In this document: positions 46,353 through 54,801 of the stretch, piece by piece | Layout of the letters: each line of letters opens with the position of its first letter | Numbering within the stretch: position 1 is the stretch's first letter | NCBI RefSeq assembly: GCF_028823535.1 | Contig: NZ_JAQIYM010000006.1 | Location: 62,001 to 126,000 of the forward strand | DNA: 64,000 nucleotides | Reading direction: 5' to 3' | From: Pseudomonas serbica | GTDB lineage: Bacteria; Pseudomonadota; Gammaproteobacteria; Pseudomonadales; Pseudomonadaceae | Notes under the pieces: generated by a model | The model's input: the letters and a program-made list of their open reading frames with translations, nothing else | The model's database searches: none | Told to the model about the DNA's origin: nothing | Program-made: the position numbers and the translations under genes

Positions 46353-49300
46353 TTAACCGATCGTCATCAGACTGGCATTGCCCCCCGCCGCCGCGGTATT
46401 AACGCTCAACGCCCGCTCGATCACCAGGCGCTCCAACGCAATGTTGGTCTCACCCTGCGACAAGCCCTGCACACCGACAATGGCGCCGGCACGCTTGGCA
46501 ACCTGCTGGCACACCGCGCGCAACTGGTCGGAATGGCCGTGATGCAGAACCGCATCAATCACCACTTCGTCTTTGTTCCAGTCGGACACCAACTTGATGC
46601 GTGCCTGAATGTCTTTCGGCAGACGGGCGAACAAGGCCTTGGTCAGCTCGGCTTCCGGCCATACCGCCGAACCGCCGACAGCCAATACCGCCGCCAGTTG
46701 CGTCAGCAGGTCGCCTTCGACTTCCGCCAGGCACAGCACGTGCTCGCGCGGCAGGATCGCATAGCTGTTGCGCTCGCCGGTCGGGCCGGCCAACACGCGG
46801 GTGATACCGCTTTGCGATTGTGCGGCGAACTGCACGCACAGGGTGCTCAGGTCGGCGAACTTGTTGCTGTCGGCCCAGGCTTTCAGGGCCGTCAGCGGTT
46901 TGCTCATGGCGTCGCGCAGACGAACGTCCGGTGCGGCAATCGCGTCGCCACGGGCGAAGGATTGTTCGATCGCATCGGTAGGACGGGTCGACAGCAGGCG
47001 GTACAGGTACAGCGGGCCACCGGCTTTCGGGCCAGTACCCGACAGGCCTTCGCCGCCGAACGGTTGTACGCCGACCACGGCACCCACGATGTTGCGGTTC
47101 ACGTAGACGTTACCGGCATTGACGTTGTCGATCACCTTGGCGATGGTCTCGTCGATGCGGGTGTGTACGCCCAGCGTCAGACCGTAGCCGGAGGCGTTGA
47201 TCTGGGCGATCAGTTGATCGATGTCCTTGCGCTTGTAGCGCACCACGTGCAGCACCGGGCCGAAGATCTCCCGTTGCAGTTCGTCGAAGCTTTCCAGTTC
47301 GATCAGCGTCGGCATCACGAAGGTGCCGCGTTTGACTTCTTCGGCGTCGGCGATGGCCACCTGGTACACGCTGCGACCTTTGTCGCGCATGGCCTGGATG
47401 TGCTTCTCGATGCCAGCCTTGGCTTCGGCGTCGATCACCGGGCCGATGTCCACGGACAGGCGCTCAGGGTTGCCGAGGCGGCTTTCAGCCATTGCGCCCT
47501 TGAGCATTTCGATCACACGGTCGGCGGAATCTTCCTGCAGGCACAGCACGCGCAGGGCCGAGCAACGTTGGCCGGCGCTGTCGAAGGCCGACGACACCAC
47601 GTCGATCACCACCTGTTCGGTCAGTGCCGAAGAGTCGACGATCATCGCGTTCTGGCCACCGGTTTCGGCGATCAGCGGAATCGGACGACCCTGGCTGTCG
47701 AGGCGACCGGCAATGTTGCGTTGCAGCAGGCGCGCCACTTCGGTGGAGCCGGTGAACATCACGCCTTTGACGCGATCGTCGCCTACCAGGCCGGCACCGA
47801 CGGTTTCACCGCGACCCGGCAGCAGTTGCAGCACGCCTTCCGGAATGCCGGCTTCGAGCAGCAGACGCACGGCTTGCGCCGCGACCAGCGGCGTTTGTTC
47901 CGCAGGCTTGGCCAATACAGGGTTACCGGCGGCCAGCGCAGCAGCCACTTGGCCACTGAAGATCGCCAGCGGGAAGTTCCACGGGCTGATACACACCACC
48001 GGACCCAGCGGGCGGTGAGCGTCATTGGTGAAATCGTTGCGTGCCTGCACCGCGTAATAACGCAGGAAGTCCACGGCTTCACGCACTTCGGCGATGGCGT
48101 TGGCGAAGGTCTTGCCGGCTTCGCGAGCCAGCAGGCCCATCAGCGGCTGGATCTCACCTTCCATCAGGTCGGCGGCGCGTTCCAGGATCGCGGCGCGTTC
48201 GGCCGGCGGGGTGGCCTGCCAGATCGGTGCGGCGTTCAAGGCGCACTGGATCGCGTTGTCGACGTCTTCGACGGTCGCTTCCTGTACATGGCCGACCACG
48301 TCACGCAGGTCGGACGGGTTCAGGACGGGTGCCGGGGTTTCGCTGCTGGAGGCGCAACCGAGCATCGGCGCCGCTTTCCAGTGGTTGTGCGCAGTGGCCA
48401 ACAAGGCGCAGGACAGGGACGCCAGGCGATGTTCGTTGGCCATGTCGATGCCGCTGGAGTTGGCGCGCTCGGAACCGTACAGGTCACGCGGCAGCGGAAT
48501 GCGCGGGTGCGGCAGGCCGAAGCCACCTTCCACGGTCGCCATCTGCTCGATGCTGGCTACCGGATCGGCCACCAGTTCCTGGATCGAAATCGACTGGTCG
48601 GCAATACGGTTGACGAACGAAGTGTTCGCGCCGTTTTCCAGCAGGCGACGTACCAGGTACGCCAGCAGGGTTTCGTGGGTGCCGACCGGAGCGTACACGC
48701 GGCACGGACGGTTCAGCTTGCCTTCGGAGACTTTGCCTACAACCTGTTCGTACAGCGGTTCACCCATGCCGTGCAGGCACTGGAACTCGTACTGGCCCGG
48801 GTAATAGTTCTGACCGGCGATGTGATAAATGGCCGACAGGGTGTGGGCGTTGTGCGTGGCGAACTGCGGGTAGATGACTTCCGGTACCGACAGCAGTTTG
48901 CGCGCGCAAGCGATGTAGGAAACGTCGGTGTACACCTTGCGGGTGTAGACCGGATAGCCTTCCAGGCCTTCGACCTGGGCACGCTTGATCTCGCTGTCCC
49001 AGTACGCGCCTTTTACCAGGCGGATCATCAGGCGATGACGGCTGCGGCGAGCCAAGTCGATCACGTAGTCGATCACATACGGGCAACGCTTCTGATAAGC
49101 CTGGATGACGAAACCGATACCATTCCAGCCAGTCAGTTGTGGCTCGAAGCACAGGCGCTCGAGCAAATCCAGCGACAACTCCAGGCGGTCGGCTTCTTCG
49201 GCGTCGATGTTCAGGCCGATGTCGTAGTGCTTGGCCAGCAGGGTCAGCGACAGCAGGCGCGGGTACAGCTCGTCCATCACGCGCTCGTACTGCGCACGGC

Positions 49301-50303
49301 TGTAGCGTGGGTGCAGGGCGGACAGCTTGATCGAGATGCCAGGGCCTTCATAAATCCCACGGCCGTGGGAGGCTTTGCCGATCGAATGGATGGCTTGTTC
49401 GTACGAGGCCAGGTACTTCTGTGCATCGTGCTCGGTCAGTGCCGCTTCACCGAGCATGTCGTAGGAGTAGCGGAAACCCTTGGCTTCGAACTTGCTGGCG
49501 TTGGCCAGGGCTTCGGCAATGGTTTCGCCGGTGACGAACTGCTCGCCCATCAGGCGCATGGCCATGTCGACGCCCTTGCGGATCATCGGCTCGCCGCTCT
49601 TGCCGATGATGCGGCTCAGGGAAGACGTCAGGCCGGCTTCATTGTGCGTGGACACCAGCTTGCCGGTCAGCAGCAGGCCCCAGGTCGCCGCGTTGACGAA
49701 CAGCGACGGGCTGTTGCCTAGGTGCGGGTGCCAGTTGCCGGTGCTGATCTTGTCGCGGATCAGGGCATCACGGGTGCCTTTGTCCGGGATGCGCAGCAGC
49801 GCTTCGGCCAGGCACATCAGTGCCACGCCTTCCTGGGACGACAGGGAGAATTCCTGCAAGAGGCCTTGGACGATCCCGGCACGTCCGCCAGCGCTCTTCT
49901 GGTTGCGCAGTTTTTCAGCAATCGAGGCAGCGAGCTTGTTAGTGGCTTCGGCCATCGGCGCCGGCAGGCGTGCCTGCTCGATCAGCATCGGTACCACTTC
50001 CGGCTCAGGGCGACGGTAGGCGGCGGTGATCGATGCGCGCAGGACCGATTGCGGCAGGATGCTTTCGGCGAATTCGAGGAAGCACTGGTGGGCGTGATCC
50101 AGAGGCGCGTCGACGCTGTCGTCGGAATCCTTGGTCAAACCGTTCAGCTCGGACAGGGTTGCACCACCCTCGAGTTTTTCCAGGTAATTGAAGATTGCCT
50201 GCTTGATCAGCCAGTGCGGCGTGCGATCAATCGAGGTCGCGGCAGCCTTGAGGCGTTCGCGGGTCGGGTCGTCAAGTTTGACCCCAAGGGTGGTGGTAGC
50301 CAT
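46353..50303 (-). CDS. putA: Trifunctional proline utilisation protein PutA
   Basis: 1316 residues from ATG 50303 with GAGGAT 7 bases upstream. Residues 1-47 form a ribbon-helix-helix DNA-binding domain (ATTTLGVKLDDPTRERLKAA). The proline dehydrogenase barrel spans about 180-560 (SIKLSALHPRYS, LMIRLVKGAYWDSEIKRAQV, FATHNAHTLS). The P5C dehydrogenase domain spans about 650-1120, with Glu in IAETGGQNAMIVDSS and the nucleophile Cys in SAGQRCSALRVL. It oxidises proline to glutamate at the membrane when proline is present and represses put genes when it is not. It is divergent from putP, with matching operator motifs in between. Confidence 0.96.
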   Translation of the reverse strand: MATTTLGVKLDDPTRERLKAAATSIDRTPHWLIKQAIFNYLEKLEGGATLSELNGLTKDSDDSVDAPLDHAHQCFLEFAESILPQSVLRASITAAYRRPEPEVVPMLIEQARLPAPMAEATNKLAASIAEKLRNQKSAGGRAGIVQGLLQEFSLSSQEGVALMCLAEALLRIPDKGTRDALIRDKISTGNWHPHLGNSPSLFVNAATWGLLLTGKLVSTHNEAGLTSSLSRIIGKSGEPMIRKGVDMAMRLMGEQFVTGETIAEALANASKFEAKGFRYSYDMLGEAALTEHDAQKYLASYEQAIHSIGKASHGRGIYEGPGISIKLSALHPRYSRAQYERVMDELYPRLLSLTLLAKHYDIGLNIDAEEADRLELSLDLLERLCFEPQLTGWNGIGFVIQAYQKRCPYVIDYVIDLARRSRHRLMIRLVKGAYWDSEIKRAQVEGLEGYPVYTRKVYTDVSYIACARKLLSVPEVIYPQFATHNAHTLSAIYHIAGQNYYPGQYEFQCLHGMGEPLYEQVVGKVSEGKLNRPCRVYAPVGTHETLLAYLVRRLLENGANTSFVNRIADQSISIQELVADPVASIEQMATVEGGFGLPHPRIPLPRDLYGSERANSSGIDMANEHRLASLSCALLATAHNHWKAAPMLGCASSSETPAPVLNPSDLRDVVGHVQEATVEDVDNAIQCALNAAPIWQATPPAERAAILERAADLMEGEIQPLMGLLAREAGKTFANAIAEVREAVDFLRYYAVQARNDFTNDAHRPLGPVVCISPWNFPLAIFSGQVAAALAAGNPVLAKPAEQTPLVAAQAVRLLLEAGIPEGVLQLLPGRGETVGAGLVGDDRVKGVMFTGSTEVARLLQRNIAGRLDSQGRPIPLIAETGGQNAMIVDSSALTEQVVIDVVSSAFDSAGQRCSALRVLCLQEDSADRVIEMLKGAMAESRLGNPERLSVDIGPVIDAEAKAGIEKHIQAMRDKGRSVYQVAIADAEEVKRGTFVMPTLIELESFDELQREIFGPVLHVVRYKRKDIDQLIAQINASGYGLTLGVHTRIDETIAKVIDNVNAGNVYVNRNIVGAVVGVQPFGGEGLSGTGPKAGGPLYLYRLLSTRPTDAIEQSFARGDAIAAPDVRLRDAMSKPLTALKAWADSNKFADLSTLCVQFAAQSQSGITRVLAGPTGERNSYAILPREHVLCLAEVEGDLLTQLAAVLAVGGSAVWPEAELTKALFARLPKDIQARIKLVSDWNKDEVVIDAVLHHGHSDQLRAVCQQVAKRAGAIVGVQGLSQGETNIALERLVIERALSVNTAAAGGNASLMTIG

Positions 50304-50373
50304 GTTTTTATCCTCATGTTTGCCACGACTGCGTGGCATCAGCTGGCGGCAAGATTAGCCGCGCACCGAGAGA

Positions 50374-50616
50374 GGTGCAACCGGGTGCAACCCTTTTTTT
50401 GTCGGAATGTTACGCAGCTCGTCAGGAAAAAATTTCTGGTACGCAAGTGCTGCTTCTGCTTGGTGCTTTTTGAGTTGGCTGAGCATCGTCCTTGCTCCGA
50501 AAAGCAGCAAAAAACCGGGTTTCAAACTTATTTCCGACTGGGTGCAACTTATTCTGGAGAAACTGGTTGCACCTTATTTGCTTTGTTGAATAGCATTCGC
50601 GCCCTAGGTGCAACCC
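50374..50616. promoter_or_regulatory. Cluster of five GTTGCA motifs, probable PutA operators
   Basis: TGCAAC (GTTGCA on the other strand) occurs at 50376-50381, 50386-50391, 50543-50548 and 50609-50614, and GTTGCA at 50566-50571. GTTGCA is the recognition sequence known for the E. coli PutA ribbon-helix-helix domain. All lie in the 463-base divergent putA-putP gap, with two sites 10 bases apart, about one helical turn. A longer GGTGCAACC or GGTTGCACC form is shared by most of them. No other gene is seen in this gap. Confidence 0.75.
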
Positions 50617-50766
50617 GAACTTTGGTTCAGGTGCTCCGGCTGATGGCTTTCCTGGGGAAACATCAGTCATAAATGCGCGGGAATCCGGATCGTCTGTCAA
50701 ACGTATGCGTTTGCGAGCGGTTCACCAGCCGCCGCTACATAAAAACAAAGCCAGGGCGTCACTTAA

Positions 50767-52251
50767 ATGAGCGTAAGCAATCCAACCCTGATCACGTTCG
50801 TGATCTACATCGCAGCAATGGTGCTGATCGGCTTGATGGCCTATCGCTCCACCAACAACCTTTCCGACTACATCCTGGGCGGCCGTAGCTTGGGTAGCGT
50901 GGTGACCGCACTGTCCGCCGGTGCCTCCGACATGAGCGGCTGGTTGCTGATGGGTTTGCCCGGCGCTATCTATATGTCCGGTCTATCCGAAAGCTGGATC
51001 GCCATCGGCCTGATCGTCGGCGCTTACCTGAACTGGCTGTTCGTCGCCGGCCGTCTGCGCGTGCAAACCGAGCACAACGGTGATGCACTGACCCTGCCGG
51101 ACTACTTTGCCAGCCGTTTCGAAGACAAAAGCGGCCTGCTGCGGATCATTTCCGCCGTTGTGATCCTGGTGTTCTTCACCATCTATTGCGCTTCCGGCAT
51201 CGTGGCCGGCGCCCGTCTGTTCGAAAGCACCTTCGGCATGTCCTACGAGACTGCGCTGTGGGCCGGTGCTGCGGCGACGATTGCCTACACCTTCGTCGGC
51301 GGTTTCCTGGCGGTCAGCTGGACTGACACCGTACAAGCGACCCTGATGATCTTCGCCCTGTTGCTGACACCGATCATCGTGCTCTTGGCCACCGGTGGCG
51401 TCGACACCACGTTCCTGGCCATCGAAGCGCAAGACGCCAGCAACTTCGACATGCTGAAAAACACCACGTTCATCGGCATTATTTCGCTGATGGGCTGGGG
51501 CCTGGGCTACTTCGGCCAGCCGCACATCCTGGCGCGTTTCATGGCGGCCGATTCCGTGAAGTCGATCGCCAACGCCCGTCGCATCTCCATGACCTGGATG
51601 ATCCTGTGCCTGGGCGGTACCGTGGCGGTAGGCTTCTTCGGCATCGCTTACTTCTCGGCACACCCTGACGTGGCCGGTCCTGTGACCGAAAACCACGAGC
51701 GCGTGTTCATCGAACTGGCGAAAATCCTGTTCAACCCGTGGATCGCCGGTGTCTTGCTGTCGGCCATCCTCGCGGCGGTCATGAGCACCCTGAGCTGCCA
51801 ATTGCTGGTGTGCTCGAGCGCCCTGACCGAAGACTTCTACAAGACCTTCCTGCGTAAAACCGCTTCCCAGGTTGAACTGGTCTGGGTTGGCCGTGCCATG
51901 GTGCTGCTGGTTGCCCTGATCGCCATCGCGATGGCAGCCAACCCGGAAAACCGCGTACTGGGCCTGGTGAGCTACGCCTGGGCTGGTTTCGGTGCTGCAT
52001 TCGGCCCGGTCGTACTGATCTCCGTGATCTGGAAAGACATGACCCGCAACGGCGCACTGGCCGGTATCCTGGTCGGCGCGATCACCGTGATCGTCTGGAA
52101 GCACTTCGAACTGCTGGGCCTGTACGAAATCATCCCTGGCTTCATCTTCGCCAGCCTGGCGATCTACATCGTCAGCAAGCTGGGCACGCCGACTGCCGGC
52201 ATGCTGCAGCGCTTTGCTGCGGCCGAGGCGGATTTCCGTCTGAACAAGTGA
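50767..52251 (+). CDS. putP: Sodium/proline symporter PutP
   Basis: 494 residues with 13 predicted membrane spans of the sodium:solute symporter family. Family signatures are DYILGGRSLGSVVTALSAGA, SDMSGWLLMGLPGA and GYFGQPHILARFMA. It imports proline with Na+ across the inner membrane. It is divergent from putA and ends at a strong terminator. The ribosome-binding site is weak (AGGG about 13 bases upstream). Confidence 0.95.
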   Translation: MSVSNPTLITFVIYIAAMVLIGLMAYRSTNNLSDYILGGRSLGSVVTALSAGASDMSGWLLMGLPGAIYMSGLSESWIAIGLIVGAYLNWLFVAGRLRVQTEHNGDALTLPDYFASRFEDKSGLLRIISAVVILVFFTIYCASGIVAGARLFESTFGMSYETALWAGAAATIAYTFVGGFLAVSWTDTVQATLMIFALLLTPIIVLLATGGVDTTFLAIEAQDASNFDMLKNTTFIGIISLMGWGLGYFGQPHILARFMAADSVKSIANARRISMTWMILCLGGTVAVGFFGIAYFSAHPDVAGPVTENHERVFIELAKILFNPWIAGVLLSAILAAVMSTLSCQLLVCSSALTEDFYKTFLRKTASQVELVWVGRAMVLLVALIAIAMAANPENRVLGLVSYAWAGFGAAFGPVVLISVIWKDMTRNGALAGILVGAITVIVWKHFELLGLYEIIPGFIFASLAIYIVSKLGTPTAGMLQRFAAAEADFRLNK

Positions 52252-52283
52252 TGGGGAAGAGCTGAGGCTCTGAGCTTTCGCAA

Positions 52284-52324
52284 AAAACGGCCCGTCTCCT
52301 GCAGGAGGCGGGCCGTTTTTTTTT
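52284..52324 (+). terminator. Rho-independent terminator of putP
   Basis: AACGGCCCG and CGGGCCGTT, with an inner TCCTGCAGGA palindrome, form a long hairpin followed by a run of T residues. Confidence 0.92.
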
Positions 52325-52436
52325 GAGGGCGTCAGGCTTACGAAATTTCCGGGCAAGGTCCTAGGACGTTTCCTTCAAGACGTAGCGGTTTCCATGAACT
52401 GGTGGTGCTGGGGTTTCGTGGATAGTCTTTGGTAGT

Positions 52437-52620
52437 CACTGACAATTCAGTGGTGGGGTGTAGGAACCCGTTAAGACCAAGAAACGCTTTGGCGTCGACA
52501 CTGATTTGCGGCCACTAACGTGCACCCGTAAGATCTGTTGCGGCGGCTGTGCGCGGGCACGCTTCGGCGTGGTCGAGTTCTCTGGTCTCGATATTCCTAC
52601 CCCGCGTATGGCTGCCACCC
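52437..52620 (+). ncRNA. Structured 5' leader RNA element, copy 2 (unclassified)
   Basis: The same ordered helices as at 14868-15038: P1 CACTGA/TCAGTG (52437-52452); strand A GGGGTGTAGGAA (52455-52466) followed by the conserved CCCGTT; hairpin ACGC/GCGT with loop TTTG (52484-52495); a weaker hairpin TTGCGG/CCGTAA (52506-52531); strand B GGCGGCTGTGCGCGGG (52542-52557); hairpin CACGC/GCGTG with loop TTCG (52558-52571); hairpin TCGAG/CTCGA (52573-52591); strand A' TTCCTACCCC (52594-52603); strand B' CCCGCGTATGGCTGCC (52601-52616). B and B' form 16 continuous pairs. The start codon is 55 bases after the end of B', exactly as in copy 1. The remaining 52325-52436 holds a possible -10 (TAGTCT, 52423-52428) and nothing else I can name. 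Confidence 0.7.
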
Positions 52621-52670
52621 AAGCCCGTAGGAAGGCCGATGGTAGCCCCGCTTCTACCAGAGGATAAAAT

Positions 52671-52967
52671 ATGAAAGCCATTCATCCCGATAACCGCTTC
52701 ATGGCATTGACCAGCAACTGCACCGACATGCCCACGCTGTTCGTCGACACCCACGCGCCACTCGATATCCTCACCGACGCCGCAAACTACAGAATCCGCG
52801 CAGTAACCCAAGTCCTTGAAAACCTGTCCATGCGCGGTTCGATCGAGTGCGAGTCCTTCATCCTCAGCGACTTTGCCTTGCTCTGCGCCATTCCGTTGCG
52901 CGATGGTTGTGACGTGCTGGATGTGGTCGGACGGCGAATGCGGGCGCGGCCTTCGACGGGAGCGTAG
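52671..52967 (+). CDS. Small hypothetical protein, DUF3077-like
   Basis: 98 residues without signal peptide, membrane span or catalytic motif. The central part, TLFVDTHAPLDILTDAANYR followed by a second helical region (SFILSDFALLCAIPLRDGCD), resembles the small DUF3077-type proteins of Pseudomonas, though weakly. It shares the general layout of the DUF6124-like protein at 15089-15352. AGAGGA lies 7 bases before ATG 52671. It is preceded by leader copy 2, which includes a small hairpin GGTAG/CTACC just before the ribosome-binding site. Confidence 0.6.
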   Translation: MKAIHPDNRFMALTSNCTDMPTLFVDTHAPLDILTDAANYRIRAVTQVLENLSMRGSIECESFILSDFALLCAIPLRDGCDVLDVVGRRMRARPSTGA

Positions 52968-52986
52968 GTATTCAACAAGATCAAGA

Positions 52987-53017
52987 TCAAAAGATCGCCG
53001 CCTTCGGCAGCTCCACA
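52987..53017. repeat. Single repeat of the AAGATCGC...GGCAGCTCC family
   Basis: AAAAGATCGCCGCCTTCGGC followed by AGCTCCACAGG resembles one arm of the inverted repeat at 57679-57754. No partner arm is seen nearby. Confidence 0.5.
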
Positions 53018-53110
53018 GGGGAGGAAGTGGGGTGGGTTGGCCACTCGGCTGCGAGCTCCTGACTTGCCGGCCGGTAAAAGGTAAACTTGCCGGCCTTCGC
53101 AGGAGCAACC

Positions 53111-53947
53111 ATGAATTATCGCCACGCCTTCCATGCCGGCAATCACGCCGATGTGTTCAAACACCTGACCTTGACCCGCCTCATCGCCCTGATGTCGCGC
53201 AAGGAGCAGCCGTTTGCCTATCTCGATACGCACGCCGGCATTGGTCTGTACGACCTTCAAGGCGATCAGGCCAGCCGTACCGGTGAGTACCTGGAGGGCA
53301 TCGCGCGTTTGTGGGATCAGCCGGATCTGCCGATCCTGACCGCTGATTACATGCAGGTGCTGCACGAGATGAACCCGGATGGCCAGTTGCGCTATTACCC
53401 GGGGTCGCCGGAGTTGGCGCGGCGCCTGACTCGTCCACAGGACCGTGTGTTGCTCAACGAGAAGCATCCGGAAGATGGCTTGTTGCTCAAGGACAACATG
53501 GCCGGTGATCGGCGGGTCAAGGTGCATCTTGGCGAAGGCTGGCATGTGCCGCGGGCGTTGCTGCCGGTGCCGGAGAAGCGGGCGGTGATGTTGATCGATC
53601 CGCCGTTTGAAAAGCTCGACGAGATGCAGCGCTGCGCGGCGTCCTTGAAAGAGGCGGTTGGGCGGATGCGCCAGACTGTGGCGGCGATCTGGTACCCGGT
53701 GAAGGATCAGCGCGCGTTGCGTCGCTTCTATCAAGATTTGGCTGGTACCGGTGCGCCGAAGTTGTTGCGCGTGGAGTTGCTGGTGCATCCGCTGGATACG
53801 CCGAACAGCCTGAACGGTTCTGGCCTGGCGATTGCCAATCCGCCGTGGGGGCTGGAGGAAGAGTTGCGTGAGCTGCTGCCGTGGTTGTCCGAGAAGCTTG
53901 GGCAGACCCAGGGCGGGTGGCGGATGGATTGGTTGATTGCCGAATAA
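53111..53947 (+). CDS. rlmJ: 23S rRNA (adenine(2030)-N6)-methyltransferase RlmJ
   Basis: 278 residues from ATG 53111 with AGGAG 6 bases upstream. The N-terminus MNYRHAFHAGNHADVFKHL is diagnostic for RlmJ. YLDTHAGIGLYDL is the SAM-binding motif and LIDPPFE the DPPF-type catalytic motif of N6-adenine methyltransferases. It methylates A2030 of 23S rRNA. A frame beginning at 53087 adds eight residues without support. Confidence 0.94.
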   Translation: MNYRHAFHAGNHADVFKHLTLTRLIALMSRKEQPFAYLDTHAGIGLYDLQGDQASRTGEYLEGIARLWDQPDLPILTADYMQVLHEMNPDGQLRYYPGSPELARRLTRPQDRVLLNEKHPEDGLLLKDNMAGDRRVKVHLGEGWHVPRALLPVPEKRAVMLIDPPFEKLDEMQRCAASLKEAVGRMRQTVAAIWYPVKDQRALRRFYQDLAGTGAPKLLRVELLVHPLDTPNSLNGSGLAIANPPWGLEEELRELLPWLSEKLGQTQGGWRMDWLIAE

Positions 53948-53950
53948 GGC

Positions 53951-54085
53951 GATGATCGTTCCCACGCTTTGCATGATGATCGTTCCCACGCTCCGCGTGG
54001 GAATGCCTCATGTGACGCTCTGCGTCACGCTTTTGGGGCGCGGAGCGTCCCTGGCTGCATTCCCACGCGGAGCGTGGGAACGATC
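53951..54085. repeat. Palindromic repeat cluster (GATCGTTCCCACGC type)
   Basis: GATCGTTCCCACGC occurs twice in direct orientation (about 53954 and 53978) and once inverted near 54085, with CTCCGCGTGGGAATGC and its inverted copy GCATTCCCACGCGGAG. A central hairpin GTGACGC/GCGTCAC is also present. It fills the gap between the convergent rlmJ and msrA genes. Confidence 0.85.
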
Positions 54086-54091
54086 AAGCGG

Positions 54092-54739
54092 TTAGATCGG
54101 GCAGGTCACGCCAGTGCCGCCAATCCCGCAATAGCCTTCCGGGTTTTTCGCCAGGTACTGCTGGTGATACGCCTCGGCGAAGAAGAACGTCGGTGCTTCG
54201 TCGATTTCGGTGGTGATGATGCCTTTGCCGGCCTTGGTCAGTTCGACTTGGAACACCTGCGCGCTTTTTTTCGCGGCTTCCAGCTGGGTCGGGTTGGTGG
54301 CGTAGATCACCGAGCGGTACTGGGTGCCGAGGTCATTGCCCTGGCGCATGCCCTGAGTCGGGTTGTGCAGCTCCCAGAACATCTTCAGCAGCGCTTCGTA
54401 GCTGACCTTTGCCGGCTCGTAGACCACCAGCACGACTTCGCTATGACCGGTCAAGCCAGAGCAGACTTCTTCGTAAGTCGGGTTCGGGGTGAAGCCGCCA
54501 GCGTAACCCACGGCCGTACTGACCACGCCTTCACGCTGCCAGAACCTGCGTTCCGCGCCCCAGAAGCAGCCAAGGCCGAAGATCGCGAAATCCACGTCCA
54601 TCGAGAACGGGCCCAGCAGTGGGGCGTCGTGGACGAAGTGTTTTTCCGGCACGGTCATGGGAGTTTCGCGGCCAGGCAGAGCTTGTTCTTTAGTAGGGAG
54701 CACGTTTTTGTTCACCAGAATTTCCGAGCGCAGAACCAT
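54092..54739 (-). CDS. msrA: Peptide methionine sulfoxide reductase MsrA
   Basis: 215 residues. The catalytic motif is [14 protein letters not shown], with [20 protein letters not shown] and [12 protein letters not shown] of the MsrA fold. The C-terminus [12 protein letters not shown] carries the recycling cysteines. It reduces methionine-S-sulfoxide in free and protein form, using thioredoxin. It stands alone. Confidence 0.95.
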   Translation of the reverse strand: MVLRSEILVNKNVLPTKEQALPGRETPMTVPEKHFVHDAPLLGPFSMDVDFAIFGLGCFWGAERRFWQREGVVSTAVGYAGGFTPNPTYEEVCSGLTGHSEVVLVVYEPAKVSYEALLKMFWELHNPTQGMRQGNDLGTQYRSVIYATNPTQLEAAKKSAQVFQVELTKAGKGIITTEIDEAPTFFFAEAYHQQYLAKNPEGYCGIGGTGVTCPI

Positions 54740-54801
54740 CTTCAGTCCTCTCAGTCATTGAAATAGTTAGAGATGCAGTGTGCCCGAGTGTTGCCTCGCT
54801 G

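Noticed and set aside
46533..49721. A 1062-codon open frame on the plus strand opposite putA
   Set aside because: It is the antisense shadow of the well-defined PutA coding sequence in GC-rich DNA; the product shows no domain and is of the low-complexity type expected from reversed codon bias.
50374..50616. Recurring GGTGCAACC motifs considered as a CRISPR or integron array
   Set aside because: The motifs are only 6-9 bases, unevenly spaced and in both orientations, which fits operators and not an array.
53951..54085. Repeat cluster considered as an attachment site or integron attC
   Set aside because: There is no integrase, no cassette and no flanking foreign DNA; the units match dispersed Pseudomonas palindromic repeats.
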